Shown here piece by piece: positions 16,402-26,180 of a stretch of DNA of 64,000 nucleotides (within the stretch, counting starts at the first letter, position 1; every line of letters begins with the position of its first letter). The notes under the pieces were generated by a model. It saw only the letters and a list, made by a program, of their open reading frames with translations. It ran no database searches and was not told where the DNA came from. The position numbers were made by a program, and so were the translations under genes. Location of the stretch: positions 78,351 through 142,350 of the forward strand of contig CAZXSE010000002.1 in assembly GCA_964643325.1 (NCBI GenBank), read 5' to 3'. Source of the stretch: Fredricksoniimonas sp964643325 (lineage in GTDB: Bacteria > Omnitrophota > Gorgyraeia > Zapsychrales > Fredricksoniimonadaceae).

Positions 16402-19311
16402 TTAGAATGTCAGCGGCTTCTGCCATGCCTTCTTAAGAACATTAACATCCGCCATGATGCACAGATCATCCTTGAGCCCGTACACAAAAAGTTGCGGCTC
16501 CTCGAGGACGCGGCCGATCATCCCGATGGCCGATCCTTTCATGAGATGTTCGAATGCCTGCTGATGCCGGGCATCGACCTCGATGAGAAGGCGTGAATTC
16601 GATTCAGAAAAAAGAATGGTGTCATTGCGCGTGATCTTGCCGCCCGTCGGGACATTGTCCAGGATCGTGGTGGCGCCAAACCCGCCGGCAAAAGCCATCT
16701 CGGCCAATGCAACGGCCAATCCGCCCTCGGAACAATCGTGCGCGGCCAGGACCCATCCTTTATGCATCGCCGTGGCCAGCGCCCGGTACGCCGCCAGCGC
16801 TTCAACAGGCCTGACCTTCGGCACATCATTGCCAAGGATGCCGTATGTTTTTGCGTAAACAGAGCCGCCCGTTTCCGCGTATGTCTTTCCGACGAGATAA
16901 ATATAACTGCCCGGGCACTTGAAGTCCATGCTGACCGCTTTTGCGACGTCCCTGACATGCGCCATGGCCGAAAGAAGGAGTGTTCCCGGGATCGCGATCG
17001 AGCGGCCCTTGTCCGTGTATTCGTTGTAAAAACTGTCCTTGCCGGAAATGAACGGCGTGCCGTACGCCATGGCAAAATCATGACAACCCTTAGCCGCGCG
17101 TACCAGTCCGCCCAGGCGGTCCGGCTTGTCGGGATTGCCCCAGCAAAAATTATCCAGGATCGCGATCGTATCAATGTCCCCGCCGACCGCAACGATCTGG
17201 CGGATGGCCTCGTCAATAACGCTGCCCGCCATCCAATACGGATCGATCAAGCCAAAACGCGGATTGATGCCGTTGGATACCGCGATCCCCTTCTTGCTGT
17301 CAAGGCGCGGCCGCAAGACGCTCGCGTCCGATGGGCCGTCGCACGCCGCCCCGACAAGGGGCTTGATAACACTGCCACCCTGGACCTCATGGTCATAGCG
17401 GCGGATCACTGATTCTTTGGAACAGACATTGTAATCTGACAGGACTTCGGTGAGCTTGGGGGTCAGATCCGCCGGGCAGGCGCATTTCAGTTCCTTGTGT
17501 TTAACGACATCCCAACGCGCCTCCTTGGCGATCTTCGGAACGCCGCCATGCATGAACGCCATATCAAGGTCACACACCCGCGTGCCGTGATAAAAAAGTT
17601 CAAGCCTGCCCGTGCCCGGATATTCGCCGATCACAGCCAGCTCCACGTTCTCGGCCGCGAAGATCTCTTTCATGCGCGCGATCTTCGAGGGGGGCACTGA
17701 AAAGACCATGCGCTCCTGCGACTCGCTGATCCAGATCTCCGTATAATTCAAACCCTGATATTTAAGCGGCACTTTATCAAGATCGACGCGGGCGCCGAGC
17801 TTCTCGCCCATCTCACCCACGGCGCTTGAAAGCCCGCCGGCGCCGCAATCCGTCACCGCGCTGTACAAGCCCTCGTCGCGCGCCTGGATAAGGACATCGA
17901 GCACCTTTTTTTCCTCAATGGGGTTGCCGATCTGCACCGCACCCGAAGATACGACCTCGGACTCATGCGTCAGCTCGCCGGAAGAGAATGTGGCGCCATG
18001 GATACCATCGCGCCCCGTACGCCCGCCGGCCACGACCACCAGATCGCCTTTTCTGACAGCCTTGCGGTCCTTGCCCTTCGGGATCAGGCCGATGGTGCCG
18101 CAGAAAACCAGAGGGTTCCCGACATAATGTTCATGAAAACAAATGGCCCCGTTCACCGTCGGGATGCCCATCTTGTTGCCGTAATCACGCACGCCGCTGA
18201 CAACGCCCTTCATCACGCGCTTGGGATGCAGTGCGCCCGCGGGAAGCTTCTTTGCCGGAAAGTCCGGTGACGCGAAACAAAAAACATCCGTGTTGCATAC
18301 CGGCTTGGCGCCGAGGCCCGTTCCCAGGATGTCGCGGATCACGCCGCCGACCCCCGTGTTGGACCCGCCGAAAGGCTCCAGGGCGGAAGGATGGTTGTGC
18401 GTCTCCGCCTTGAAACAAAGATCATAATCCTGATCAAATTTCACAACACCCGCATTGTCGTGGAATACGGACACGCACCAGGGCTTATTAAGCGTTGTTG
18501 TGGCCTTGACGATCGTGTGTTTGAGAAGATTATGGATGATCTCGGTGCGCTCGCGCCCTTTGTCCCTGACCGTATAACGAATATTGCCGCGAAAAGTCTT
18601 GTGGTTGCAATGTTCGCTCCAGGTCTGGGCAATGGTCTCAAGCTCAATGTCCGTCGGAGCCCGGCCCGCCCGGTCAAAATGCGCCTGGATGGCCTTCATT
18701 TCATTAACATTCAGATAGAGTTGGCCCTTGCGGGAAAGCGCGGCGAGCGCCTTGCCGGAAAGCCCTTTGACAAGAACGAGCGCGGCCTCGACCTTGGCCG
18801 GCGCGCGATGCCCGGGCGCTTTGGGCCGGAACGCGGCCGACGGGTCATTGACCGCGTGCTGGATGAGTTTGTTCATTAAAACTTTATCCGTAATGCGCGC
18901 AACATCCCCGGCGCTCAAGCGGCCTTCGATGATGTACTGCCTGGCAGTACGGACGGAGCTGATGCCCGTCAACCCCAGATCGCGGGCGCCCTTAAGAACG
19001 GACGCTTCAACGGGATCCATCACGCCGGGATTATACGCGATCTCGACATGGTGCGCGCCGCGGCTGCCCGCGAACGCATTCGTCAGCGGCCTGTCGCTCA
19101 ACCGGTAGTCCTGCACCACGCTGTCGACGAGAAGTTCACGCGCCAGGCGATCGGCATCCGCTCGGGAAATGTCGCCCTCGATGGTAAACGCTTGCACGAC
19201 GCGCACGTCGCCAGGCAATGCCATGCCAAGGTCCGCAATATCGCGCGCCACATTGTGGCCCGCGCTATCGAACACACCATCTTTATCTTTTATCTCGATG
19301 CGCCAGATCAT
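16402..19311 (-). CDS. purL: Phosphoribosylformylglycinamidine synthase PurL with N-terminal PurS-like domains
   Basis: Converts FGAR to FGAM using ammonia from PurQ. At 969 residues it is longer than the small PurL (~740) and shorter than the E. coli enzyme (~1295). The extra N terminus looks like two PurS-type domains: residues ~5-70 (DGVFDSAGHNVARDIADLGM) and ~90-155 (NPGVMDPVEASVLKGARDLG). The catalytic part follows with TWSEHCNHKTFRGNIRY, FKAETHNHPSALEPFGGSNT and GAGGLSSAVGEMGE. It lies between purC and the LOG gene. Confidence 0.95.
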   Translation of the reverse strand: MIWRIEIKDKDGVFDSAGHNVARDIADLGMALPGDVRVVQAFTIEGDISRADADRLARELLVDSVVQDYRLSDRPLTNAFAGSRGAHHVEIAYNPGVMDPVEASVLKGARDLGLTGISSVRTARQYIIEGRLSAGDVARITDKVLMNKLIQHAVNDPSAAFRPKAPGHRAPAKVEAALVLVKGLSGKALAALSRKGQLYLNVNEMKAIQAHFDRAGRAPTDIELETIAQTWSEHCNHKTFRGNIRYTVRDKGRERTEIIHNLLKHTIVKATTTLNKPWCVSVFHDNAGVVKFDQDYDLCFKAETHNHPSALEPFGGSNTGVGGVIRDILGTGLGAKPVCNTDVFCFASPDFPAKKLPAGALHPKRVMKGVVSGVRDYGNKMGIPTVNGAICFHEHYVGNPLVFCGTIGLIPKGKDRKAVRKGDLVVVAGGRTGRDGIHGATFSSGELTHESEVVSSGAVQIGNPIEEKKVLDVLIQARDEGLYSAVTDCGAGGLSSAVGEMGEKLGARVDLDKVPLKYQGLNYTEIWISESQERMVFSVPPSKIARMKEIFAAENVELAVIGEYPGTGRLELFYHGTRVCDLDMAFMHGGVPKIAKEARWDVVKHKELKCACPADLTPKLTEVLSDYNVCSKESVIRRYDHEVQGGSVIKPLVGAACDGPSDASVLRPRLDSKKGIAVSNGINPRFGLIDPYWMAGSVIDEAIRQIVAVGGDIDTIAILDNFCWGNPDKPDRLGGLVRAAKGCHDFAMAYGTPFISGKDSFYNEYTDKGRSIAIPGTLLLSAMAHVRDVAKAVSMDFKCPGSYIYLVGKTYAETGGSVYAKTYGILGNDVPKVRPVEALAAYRALATAMHKGWVLAAHDCSEGGLAVALAEMAFAGGFGATTILDNVPTGGKITRNDTILFSESNSRLLIEVDARHQQAFEHLMKGSAIGMIGRVLEEPQLFVYGLKDDLCIMADVNVLKKAWQKPLTF

Positions 19312-19348
19312 AATTAAGGCAGGAACAAAAAGCCGCTGTTGTTTTAGA

Positions 19349-20056
19349 CTATTTACCCGTTACACGCTTAAGAACTTCCTGATAACCTTCCTTGATGTTG
19401 CCCAGGTCGTTGCGGAAGCGGTCCTTATCCAGGCGAACGCCGGTGCCCACTTCCCAAAAACGGCACGTATCAGGAGATATCTCGTCGGCCAGGATGATGT
19501 CGCCCTTGTAACGGCCGAACTCGAGCTTGAAATCGATCAGTTCGATCTTGAGCGCTAAAAAGAATTTCTTGAGCAGGTCATTGATCTTGAAGGTGATCGC
19601 CTTGATCTTCGCGATCTCTGCCGCCGTCGCCACGCCCAGCGCTTCAATATGATAATCGTTCATCAGAGGATCATTGAAAGCGTCCTCCTTGTAGCAGAAC
19701 TCGAGGATCGGGCACGCCAGCGTCTGACCTTCCTTGGCGCCGTAATTGCGGCACAGCGAGCCGGCCGCGCGGTTGCGGATGATGACCTCAAGCTTGACGA
19801 TCTCGACGCGCTTAACGAGCATTTCCCGATCGGATAATTTCTTCACGAAATGCGTGGGCACGCCGTTCTTGCCCAGGTACTCGAAGAGGCTCGAAGCGAT
19901 CGAGTTGTTCATGATCCCCTTCTCGTCGATCGTGCCCTTCTTCTTACCATTGCCGGCCGTGGCATCATCCTTGAAATACTGGATCAACAGGTCTTTGTCA
20001 TCCGTCGTATAAAGGACTTTTGCTTTACCTTCGTAGATCTTGTCGCGCTTTTCCAT
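19349..20056 (-). CDS. purC: SAICAR synthetase PurC
   Basis: Joins CAIR and aspartate with ATP. Seen: IYEGKAKVLYTTDDKDLLIQ, DKGIMNNSIASSLFEYL-type start of the SAICAR fold, VEIVKLEVIIRNRAAGSLCR and LADEISPDTCRFW. The 235-residue length is normal. Its ATG touches the purB stop (ATGGAA with the stop TAA of purB at 20056-20058), so purB and purC are translationally linked. Confidence 0.96.
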   Translation of the reverse strand: MEKRDKIYEGKAKVLYTTDDKDLLIQYFKDDATAGNGKKKGTIDEKGIMNNSIASSLFEYLGKNGVPTHFVKKLSDREMLVKRVEIVKLEVIIRNRAAGSLCRNYGAKEGQTLACPILEFCYKEDAFNDPLMNDYHIEALGVATAAEIAKIKAITFKINDLLKKFFLALKIELIDFKLEFGRYKGDIILADEISPDTCRFWEVGTGVRLDKDRFRNDLGNIKEGYQEVLKRVTGK

Positions 20057-21351
20057 TATTTCAACCCTACTTTCTTGAAGATCAGATCACGGTGCTTGAT
20101 GTAGTACTTAATATCGAAACAGGCATTGATCTCGTCCTGCGACATGTACTTGCGCACGCGGCGGTCACGCCCGAGGACTTCCTTGAAGTCCGACGTTTCC
20201 TGCCAGACCTGCATGGCGCAGCTCTGGATGATCTCGTAAGCATCCGAACGCGGCAAGCCCTTTTTCATGAGCTCGAGCAGGCAGCGCTGGGAATAAATGA
20301 GCCCGCGCGTCGTCTGCAGGGACTCGATCATGTTCTTGGGATAGACCAGAAGCCCCTCGACCAAGGGAATGAACTTGTTAAGCATATAGTCAAGCGCGAT
20401 CGTGCTGTCCGGAAGGATCACGCGTTCCGCCGACGAATGGCTGATGTCGCGCTCGTGCCACAAGGCGATATTATCCATCCCAACCTGGGCATTGGCCTTA
20501 AGGATGCGCGCCAACCCGCAAATACGTTCGCAAGTAACGGGATTACGCTTGTGCGGCATGGCGGATGATCCGATCTGCCCCTTGAAGAACGGTTCTTCGA
20601 CCTCGAGCACTTCGGTCTTCTGCAACAGACGGATCTCGGTGGCGAATTTGCTGAGCGACGCCCCGACCAAAGCCAGGACATTGAGGAAATGCGCATGATG
20701 ATCGCGCTGAATGACCTGCGTGGCGATGTTAGCCGCCTTCAGGTTCAGTTTCTGGCAAACATATTCTTCGACATGCGGATCAATATTGGCATAAGTCCCG
20801 ACGGCACCGGAAAGCTTGCCCACGCGCATCTCTTCGGCTGCGGCTTCAAGGCGCGCCAGGTTACGGCTCATCTCGTCGTACCAAATGGCCAGCTTCAGCC
20901 CGAAGGTCATGGGCTCAGCATGGACGCCGTGCGTACGCGCAACACAGACCGTATCTTTATATTTCTTGGCCTTGGCCTTGAGGATGCCCAGGAGTTTACG
21001 GGTATCCGCGATCAGGATCTGGCTCGCCTCAACGCATTGCACGGAAAGCGCGGTGTCCAGCAGATCGGACGATGTCATGCCCATGTGAAGGTACTGCGCC
21101 TCGGGCCCAAGATTCTGCCCGACGTTCTGGATGAACGCCACCACATCATGCTTGGTGCGCTCTTCAATGCGTTTGACCTCGTCCAGGTCAAAACGGGCGT
21201 TCTTCTTGATCTTTTCCAGGGCCGCCTTGGGGATCTTGCCCAGACCGCTCATGGCCTCGCACGCGTAAACCTCGATCTGCAGCATGATCTCAAGCTTGCG
21301 CTGTTCAGACCAGATGCGGCCCATTTTTGAAAGAGTGTACCTGTCTATCAT
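20056..21351 (-). CDS. purB: Adenylosuccinate lyase PurB
   Basis: Releases fumarate from SAICAR and from adenylosuccinate. The signature GSSAMPHKRNPVTCE is present, with TSSDLLDTALSVQ and ARTHGVHAEPMTFG as the other fumarase-superfamily blocks. At 431 residues it is the normal short class. CAGGAGAGACATC before the ATG is a good ribosome site. It is the first purine gene; no PurR site or riboswitch was seen in the 169 bases upstream. Confidence 0.96.
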   Translation of the reverse strand: MIDRYTLSKMGRIWSEQRKLEIMLQIEVYACEAMSGLGKIPKAALEKIKKNARFDLDEVKRIEERTKHDVVAFIQNVGQNLGPEAQYLHMGMTSSDLLDTALSVQCVEASQILIADTRKLLGILKAKAKKYKDTVCVARTHGVHAEPMTFGLKLAIWYDEMSRNLARLEAAAEEMRVGKLSGAVGTYANIDPHVEEYVCQKLNLKAANIATQVIQRDHHAHFLNVLALVGASLSKFATEIRLLQKTEVLEVEEPFFKGQIGSSAMPHKRNPVTCERICGLARILKANAQVGMDNIALWHERDISHSSAERVILPDSTIALDYMLNKFIPLVEGLLVYPKNMIESLQTTRGLIYSQRCLLELMKKGLPRSDAYEIIQSCAMQVWQETSDFKEVLGRDRRVRKYMSQDEINACFDIKYYIKHRDLIFKKVGLK

Positions 21352-21406
21352 GATGTCTCTCCTGTTGTAGGATTAAAGCCTGCCACTTGCGGGCAACTGT
21401 TGCTGC

Positions 21407-21447
21407 AAAAAAGAAAAGAGGTTCTAATATAACAAAGAACCTCTTTT
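21407..21447 (-). terminator. Rho-independent terminator
   Basis: Arms AAAAGAGGTTCT and AGAACCTCTTTT (21414-21425 and 21436-21447) with a 10-base AT-rich loop, followed on the minus strand by CTTTTTT. It ends the DUF2059 transcript before purB. Confidence 0.85.
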
Positions 21448-21520
21448 AAATCAAACAAATTCTGTCTGCTACAACGTAACTAACTGCTACAGAAAGACTT
21501 ATAAGCCAGTAAGCAGGCCT

Positions 21521-22114
21521 TTATTTCATGCTTTCAGGAAGCCGCTCATTGAGATATTTCATGCTGATATCAACAGAATCTTTCATCAAAAGCGGCAATG
21601 TCTGGGTCAATTTCCTGCCCTGCGCGGAATCATAGAACTGAATATAGGCGCGCAGATCATCTTCCGTGAAATATTTGTCATACAAAGGAAGGAGAAGCTC
21701 AACGATCTCATCCACGCTGACCATCTTATGGAAGGTCGCGACCTGGTCCGGGGTCAGCATCCCGGTCATCTGGTCAAAATTCGCCTTCATGTTCTGTTTG
21801 ACCCCGTAGATCTCGACGAATTTGCGGATAAGAGCGTCCTTGTTCATGTCCGCTGACCCGTCCGCCATAGCAGGCGCCGCGGCTTTCGATTCAGCGGCGC
21901 CCGGTGTTGCCGCAAAAGCAGCGCCATCCACGGACGCGATCTCATCAGCATAATAGGTCAACTCAATGCTTTCAACTTCAAGCTTGAGCGTGTCAGCCGT
22001 TCTTTCAAGGACTTTACCTTCCATGACCTTGCCGTTCTTCAAATTCACCACCGCGGCATCGGTAACGCCCGCCGCCATGAACAAAACCATCGCTGCCATG
22101 AACAATGTCCTCAT
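21521..22114 (-). CDS. Exported DUF2059 protein with Sm-like N-terminal segment
   Basis: A 197-residue exported protein. A signal peptide (MRTLFMAAMVLFMAAGVTDA) is followed by a short beta-rich segment VVNLKNGKVMEGKVLERTAD, common in secreted proteins of this kind, an Ala-rich linker and a C-terminal DUF2059 helical domain (FTEDDLRAYIQFYDSAQGRK, residues ~155-175). DUF2059 has no known biochemistry. It is transcribed alone, with a terminator behind it, and divergently from the polyprenyl synthase gene. Confidence 0.8.
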   Translation of the reverse strand: MRTLFMAAMVLFMAAGVTDAAVVNLKNGKVMEGKVLERTADTLKLEVESIELTYYADEIASVDGAAFAATPGAAESKAAAPAMADGSADMNKDALIRKFVEIYGVKQNMKANFDQMTGMLTPDQVATFHKMVSVDEIVELLLPLYDKYFTEDDLRAYIQFYDSAQGRKLTQTLPLLMKDSVDISMKYLNERLPESMK

Positions 22115-22227
22115 ATCATCCCCCTGTTGATCGTTGAATGCTTAAGATGCCATTCTAAAAACTTTCCTGCTTACGTCAATCGATTTCATACTTGGTCTGC
22201 CGCCCGGTTCATGGTAACATACCGGCT

Positions 22228-23316
22228 ATGTTAAAAGCACTGCGCCGCAAGATCGATCTGAGCATGGCCTCATTCCTGACCGCCGTCGAAAAGAACTACC
22301 GCCTGCGGCGGGTGGACCCCATTCTTTACAACAGCATCCGCGAGCTCTGCCTGCGCGAAGGCAAGCGCATACGACCGCTATTGTTGATCCTTGCCTATCA
22401 GGGTTATTTGCCCGCCAGCAAGCGGACGCCGCCGTCCCTTTATCATGCCTCGACCTGCATTGAATTTCTTCATGTGTTCATGCTCATTCACGATGACATC
22501 ATCGACCGATCTGACCTGCGCCGCGGCAAACCAGCCATGCACCGCATGCTGCAGGCGACCGTCCCGTCATCCGACCCGGCCAGGCTCGGCAGTGACCTGG
22601 CCATCATCGCCGGGGATATTGTGTACGCGCTGGCCATCGATGCCTTTCTTGCCATCCAGGAAGACCCGGCGCGCAAAGAGCGGGCGCTCAAATATTTCAT
22701 CCAGACCGCGGCCTTCACGGCCATGGGCGAATTCATCGACACGGTCAGCGGCGTGGACAAGCTCGCGAACATCAGCGAGAAGGACGTTTTCCTCAATTAT
22801 TCTCTCAAGACCGCGCGCTACACCTTTGACTGCCCGCTGGTCACCGGAGCGATCCTCGCCGGAGCGCCTAAGCGCGAAACGGACCTGTTGGCCGAATTCG
22901 GGCTTCTCATCGGGCAGGCGTTCCAGATCCAGGATGATATCATCGGGATATTCCAGACGGAAAAGACGATCGGCAAGTCCATCTTAAGCGATCTGGAAGA
23001 ACAGAAAAAAACGATCCTTACCGTGCACGCTTACCGGACGCTCAAGGGGAAAAAACTCGCGGCTTTCCTGAAAATATTCCACCGGCAGCAAAAGACCCTC
23101 GCGGACCTTGAGAAGGTCCGGAGGGTCCTCGTCGAAGCGGGATCGCTTGCCTACGCGCTCAATGCCATGCGCGCGCGCATCATCAAAGCCAGCCTCATCC
23201 TGGGGCGCCTGGCCATCAGGGACCGCTACCGCGACCTGATCAAAGATTCTCTCTTTACGCTCTTCAAACCGTCCGACGATGTGACGCACGCGTGGCGCAT
23301 CCGCCGCCAGTCTTAA
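22228..23316 (+). CDS. Polyprenyl diphosphate synthase (IspA/IspB family)
   Basis: Trans-prenyltransferase that lengthens isoprenoid chains. The first aspartate-rich motif reads LIHDDIIDRSDLRRGKPAMH and the second IQDDIIGIFQ; GKRIRPLLLI is the substrate block. Chain length cannot be read with confidence. The start at 22228 (MLKALRRKID) was taken because the longer frame from 22192 lacks family-like sequence; the ribosome site is weak. It is the only large plus-strand gene and converges on ydbL with no spare base. Confidence 0.9.
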   Translation: MLKALRRKIDLSMASFLTAVEKNYRLRRVDPILYNSIRELCLREGKRIRPLLLILAYQGYLPASKRTPPSLYHASTCIEFLHVFMLIHDDIIDRSDLRRGKPAMHRMLQATVPSSDPARLGSDLAIIAGDIVYALAIDAFLAIQEDPARKERALKYFIQTAAFTAMGEFIDTVSGVDKLANISEKDVFLNYSLKTARYTFDCPLVTGAILAGAPKRETDLLAEFGLLIGQAFQIQDDIIGIFQTEKTIGKSILSDLEEQKKTILTVHAYRTLKGKKLAAFLKIFHRQQKTLADLEKVRRVLVEAGSLAYALNAMRARIIKASLILGRLAIRDRYRDLIKDSLFTLFKPSDDVTHAWRIRRQS

Positions 23317-23721
23317 TTATTTCGTGATCCATTCGCCCTGTTCATCCTGGACCTTATCTCCGGCAGACGCCCGCTCGCGCTGCACGCCCGCAAAAACCTT
23401 CTCGACCGTTGCCATAGCGCCGGCGCCGAGCGAATTTTGCTCGATGATCGCCTGATACACCGCCTTGCGGTCCGTGTTCTCACTGGCCGCTATTTCTTCA
23501 ACAGCCGTGCCGCCGCTTAAAGCCGTAACATAACCGCGGTTATTCTCGCCAAGAACGCCCTGCGCCTTGAGCGCCTTAAGCTCCCCGAACCGCGCCTTGC
23601 GCCCCTCGAGCGCTGACTTGACAACGGGCGTCATGACCTTGATCTCATACTGCGCCATTGCCTGTCCCGCCATGCCCGCAACGAACATCACTGCCATCAT
23701 CACAACACATAACTTTTTCAT
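23317..23721 (-). CDS. ydbL: YdbL-family periplasmic protein (DUF1318)
   Basis: A 134-residue exported protein with signal peptide MKKLCVVMMAVMFVAGMAGQ and the DUF1318 block: VKSALEGRKARFGELKALKA, GYVTALSG and the EENTDRKAVYQAI-like ASENTDRKAVYQAIIEQN. In E. coli YdbL acts as a helper for assembly of the YdbH-YnbE bridge that moves lipids to the outer membrane. Here it directly follows ynbE- and ydbH-like genes in the E. coli order, which supports the call. Confidence 0.88.
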   Translation of the reverse strand: MKKLCVVMMAVMFVAGMAGQAMAQYEIKVMTPVVKSALEGRKARFGELKALKAQGVLGENNRGYVTALSGGTAVEEIAASENTDRKAVYQAIIEQNSLGAGAMATVEKVFAGVQRERASAGDKVQDEQGEWITK

Positions 23722-23741
23722 ACAACCTCCTTGAAATAAAA

Positions 23742-23930
23742 TTATTTTGTCTGCCCGCCGCTGACCATGTCTTCAATGCTCGAGGCGGTCTTTTCCAGCC
23801 CTTTGATATCAATGGTAATGTGCGCATTGATCGTGATCGGCCGGTTCGGATCGCCAATGGCCTTGACCGTACAGCCACTGACGAATGCAACGCTCAACAC
23901 AAACAACGCGATCCTGCAATGTTTTTTCAT
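23742..23930 (-). CDS. ynbE: YnbE-family outer membrane lipoprotein
   Basis: A 62-residue lipoprotein: lipobox VSGC near residue 20, then TVKAIGDPNRPITINAHITI, which is the YnbE signature. In E. coli YnbE is an outer membrane lipoprotein whose beta strand caps YdbH and completes the periplasmic bridge. It lies between ydbH and ydbL, 13 and 20 bases from each. Confidence 0.88.
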   Translation of the reverse strand: MKKHCRIALFVLSVAFVSGCTVKAIGDPNRPITINAHITIDIKGLEKTASSIEDMVSGGQTK

Positions 23931-23943
23931 GCCTCCTCCTGCT

Positions 23944-24942
23944 CTATTGAATAAAACGCTCCCAATACGCTCCCAATGACGCCAGGCTCCCGTCGGTGTT
24001 GATCTCCTGCGTCACGTTCAGCTCCAGATTGATCTCGCGACTGCGCAAATGGACCTCGCCCGCCAACTTGCCCTCGCCCGCGCTCTTCATGGTCAGCGCG
24101 AAGATCTCCATCGGCAGTTTGCCGCCTTTGGTGATCAGACTTTCAAGGCGCTTCTTCTCGCGCGACTTCGGCAGGTATTGCGTCAGGGCCGATAACAACG
24201 CCGCGCTCACTTTACCGCCGTCGAGCATGCCAAGGTCCAGGTCCATCCCTTCGAGCGCCCCGGCGCTTGCCTGCCATGCCACATTGCCCGTGACGCGCCC
24301 GTCGAGCTGCGCCGCCAGCTGAGGATTGACATCCGTCAGCTGCGCCACATCAAAACCATCAAGCGCGAATTCCGCCGTATGCGCCATCCCGGCCCCGCCG
24401 CGCACCAGGACCTTGCCTGTTACATTACCGTCGCACATCCGGAATTTCAAGGCGCGCAATTCAACGCCTGCCGCGTTGATCACCACAAACCCCGCCGCGT
24501 CCGTGGCGCGCAATTTATCCCAGGACAGCCCTGCGGCCGTGACCGGCCCGATCACGCCGTCGCGGGCGACCGTGAGTTCAACGGCGGCATCTTGAATGCT
24601 GCCGGCGTCATAACTGATTTGAATATCCCGCGCATTGACCAGGAACCGGCGGTCCGCCGTAAATATTCCCTGCAATCCTGTGACCAGCGCCCGCGGCACC
24701 TGCAGCAGGAAAAGCTTGCCATTGATCTTAAGCTCCAGCCTGATGCCGTCAAGCTCCAGATGCCCTGGCAGGGAAAAGCGCTGATGCCCGATCTGCACGC
24801 CCTTGACCGTCACATTCGCCATGCCCGCGCACGCGCGGCTGATGAGCATGCGCGTCAGCCACGGCGTATTGACAATGCTCCAGGAAAGGACCGTGAGTGC
24901 GGCCAGCACGGCCAGCCATAGATACCGGCGTTTGAAAGGCAT
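23944..24942 (-). CDS. ydbH: Short YdbH/AsmA-like inter-membrane bridge protein
   Basis: A 332-residue protein with one N-terminal membrane anchor (YLWLAVLAALTVLSWSIV) and a long beta-rich periplasmic part (GHLELDGIRLELKI, LRALKFRMCDGNVTGKVLV, EVHLRSREINLELNVTQ), the pattern of AsmA-like lipid-transfer proteins. E. coli YdbH is about 880 residues, so this is a much shorter version. The assignment rests on the ynbE and ydbL genes directly behind it. It follows hemW with no gap. Confidence 0.75.
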   Translation of the reverse strand: MPFKRRYLWLAVLAALTVLSWSIVNTPWLTRMLISRACAGMANVTVKGVQIGHQRFSLPGHLELDGIRLELKINGKLFLLQVPRALVTGLQGIFTADRRFLVNARDIQISYDAGSIQDAAVELTVARDGVIGPVTAAGLSWDKLRATDAAGFVVINAAGVELRALKFRMCDGNVTGKVLVRGGAGMAHTAEFALDGFDVAQLTDVNPQLAAQLDGRVTGNVAWQASAGALEGMDLDLGMLDGGKVSAALLSALTQYLPKSREKKRLESLITKGGKLPMEIFALTMKSAGEGKLAGEVHLRSREINLELNVTQEINTDGSLASLGAYWERFIQ

Positions 24943-26052
24943 TTATTCTCCCTCGATCAACCGCGCCGCGATCTCGTCGAGGACAAGGCGTCCTCTGTCC
25001 GTCGCGCGCACGCGCCCGTTGCTTTCCGTCAGGAACCCGGATGAGGCCAGGCCTGCAAATTCTTTTTGCTGTTCGGGCATCAACACCGCGCCATAACGCT
25101 TTTGTGCGGCCGCGATATCAACTCCTGCGTTCATGCGCAAGCCGAACAGGACCGTTTCCATCATCTTGCGCCGTGGCGGCAACCGCTCTTCCCCTGTCCG
25201 CGCCGAGCCGCCCTCACGCATCATCGCCAGATACCGCGGCAGGGTGTCTGCGTTCCAGGAGCGCACCCCGTCGATATGAGAGTGCGCGCCCATGCCAAGC
25301 CCGATATATTCCCCGCCCTGCCAGTAATTCAAGTTGTGCCGCGATTCAAACCCAGGGCGCGCAAAATTACTTACCTCGTACTGTTCGATCCCCGCCGCGT
25401 TCAACCGCGCGCATCCCCGGCGGTAAAGGTCCGCCTGCGCATCATCCGCGACCGCTTCGCCCCGCACATGAAAAAGGCTTCGCGGCTCGATGGTAAGCGC
25501 GTACAAAGACACGTGGGTGGCACCAAGCGATACGGCCTGGTCAATGTCCCGTTCCATATCATCCGCGGACTGTCCGGGAAAACCAAAGATCACATCCACA
25601 TTGATATTATCAAATCCCGCGGCTTTTAGCACTTCAAATGCCTGAATTCCCTGCGCTGGCGTGTGACGGCGCCCCAGATACGCAAGATATTTCTCATGGA
25701 ACGACTGCATGCCATAACTGACACGCGTAACCCCGATCGATCTTACGCGCCGGGCCGCATCCGGCGTTACATCCTCGGGATTGAACTCGAATGTGAATTC
25801 ACTTTCCACATCGCGCGGGCACAACGCGATGGCCGTGACCAACTGCTCAATACCGTCTGGCGATAACGAGGACGGGGTGCCGCCCCCGACGTAAACGGAC
25901 GTCACGGTCTGCCCGGCGTAAGAGCGCAATTCCCTCGCGAGCGCGGCGCAATAATCTTTTTCATGGCGCACAGGCCCCGCCGCAACAGGAAAGGAACAGT
26001 ACGGACATTTGTTCCTGCAAAAAGGAATATGGACATAAAGTGAACGGTTCAT
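24943..26052 (-). CDS. hemW: HemW-family radical SAM heme-trafficking protein
   Basis: HemW (formerly called oxygen-independent coproporphyrinogen oxidase-like) binds heme and SAM and has been linked to heme insertion. The iron-sulfur motif is IPFCRNKCPYCSF (C-x3-C-x2-C) at residues 10-22; VYVGGGTPSSL, GMQSFHEKYLAYLGR and DVIFGFPGQS are the next conserved blocks, and the HemW_C domain closes the chain. Length 369 is normal. The extra HemN N terminus is absent, as expected for HemW. Confidence 0.92.
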   Translation of the reverse strand: MNRSLYVHIPFCRNKCPYCSFPVAAGPVRHEKDYCAALARELRSYAGQTVTSVYVGGGTPSSLSPDGIEQLVTAIALCPRDVESEFTFEFNPEDVTPDAARRVRSIGVTRVSYGMQSFHEKYLAYLGRRHTPAQGIQAFEVLKAAGFDNINVDVIFGFPGQSADDMERDIDQAVSLGATHVSLYALTIEPRSLFHVRGEAVADDAQADLYRRGCARLNAAGIEQYEVSNFARPGFESRHNLNYWQGGEYIGLGMGAHSHIDGVRSWNADTLPRYLAMMREGGSARTGEERLPPRRKMMETVLFGLRMNAGVDIAAAQKRYGAVLMPEQQKEFAGLASSGFLTESNGRVRATDRGRLVLDEIAARLIEGE

Positions 26053-26180
26053 GAAATGAATTCCCCGCTTTTAAGACAATATATTCTCTAAAAAGTGACC
26101 GCCAGGGCAGTTGATCGCTTTTCCGTCGTAAAAAATGTGATCTTTTGATGCGCGTATTTTAAAAAAATATAAAATATTTT

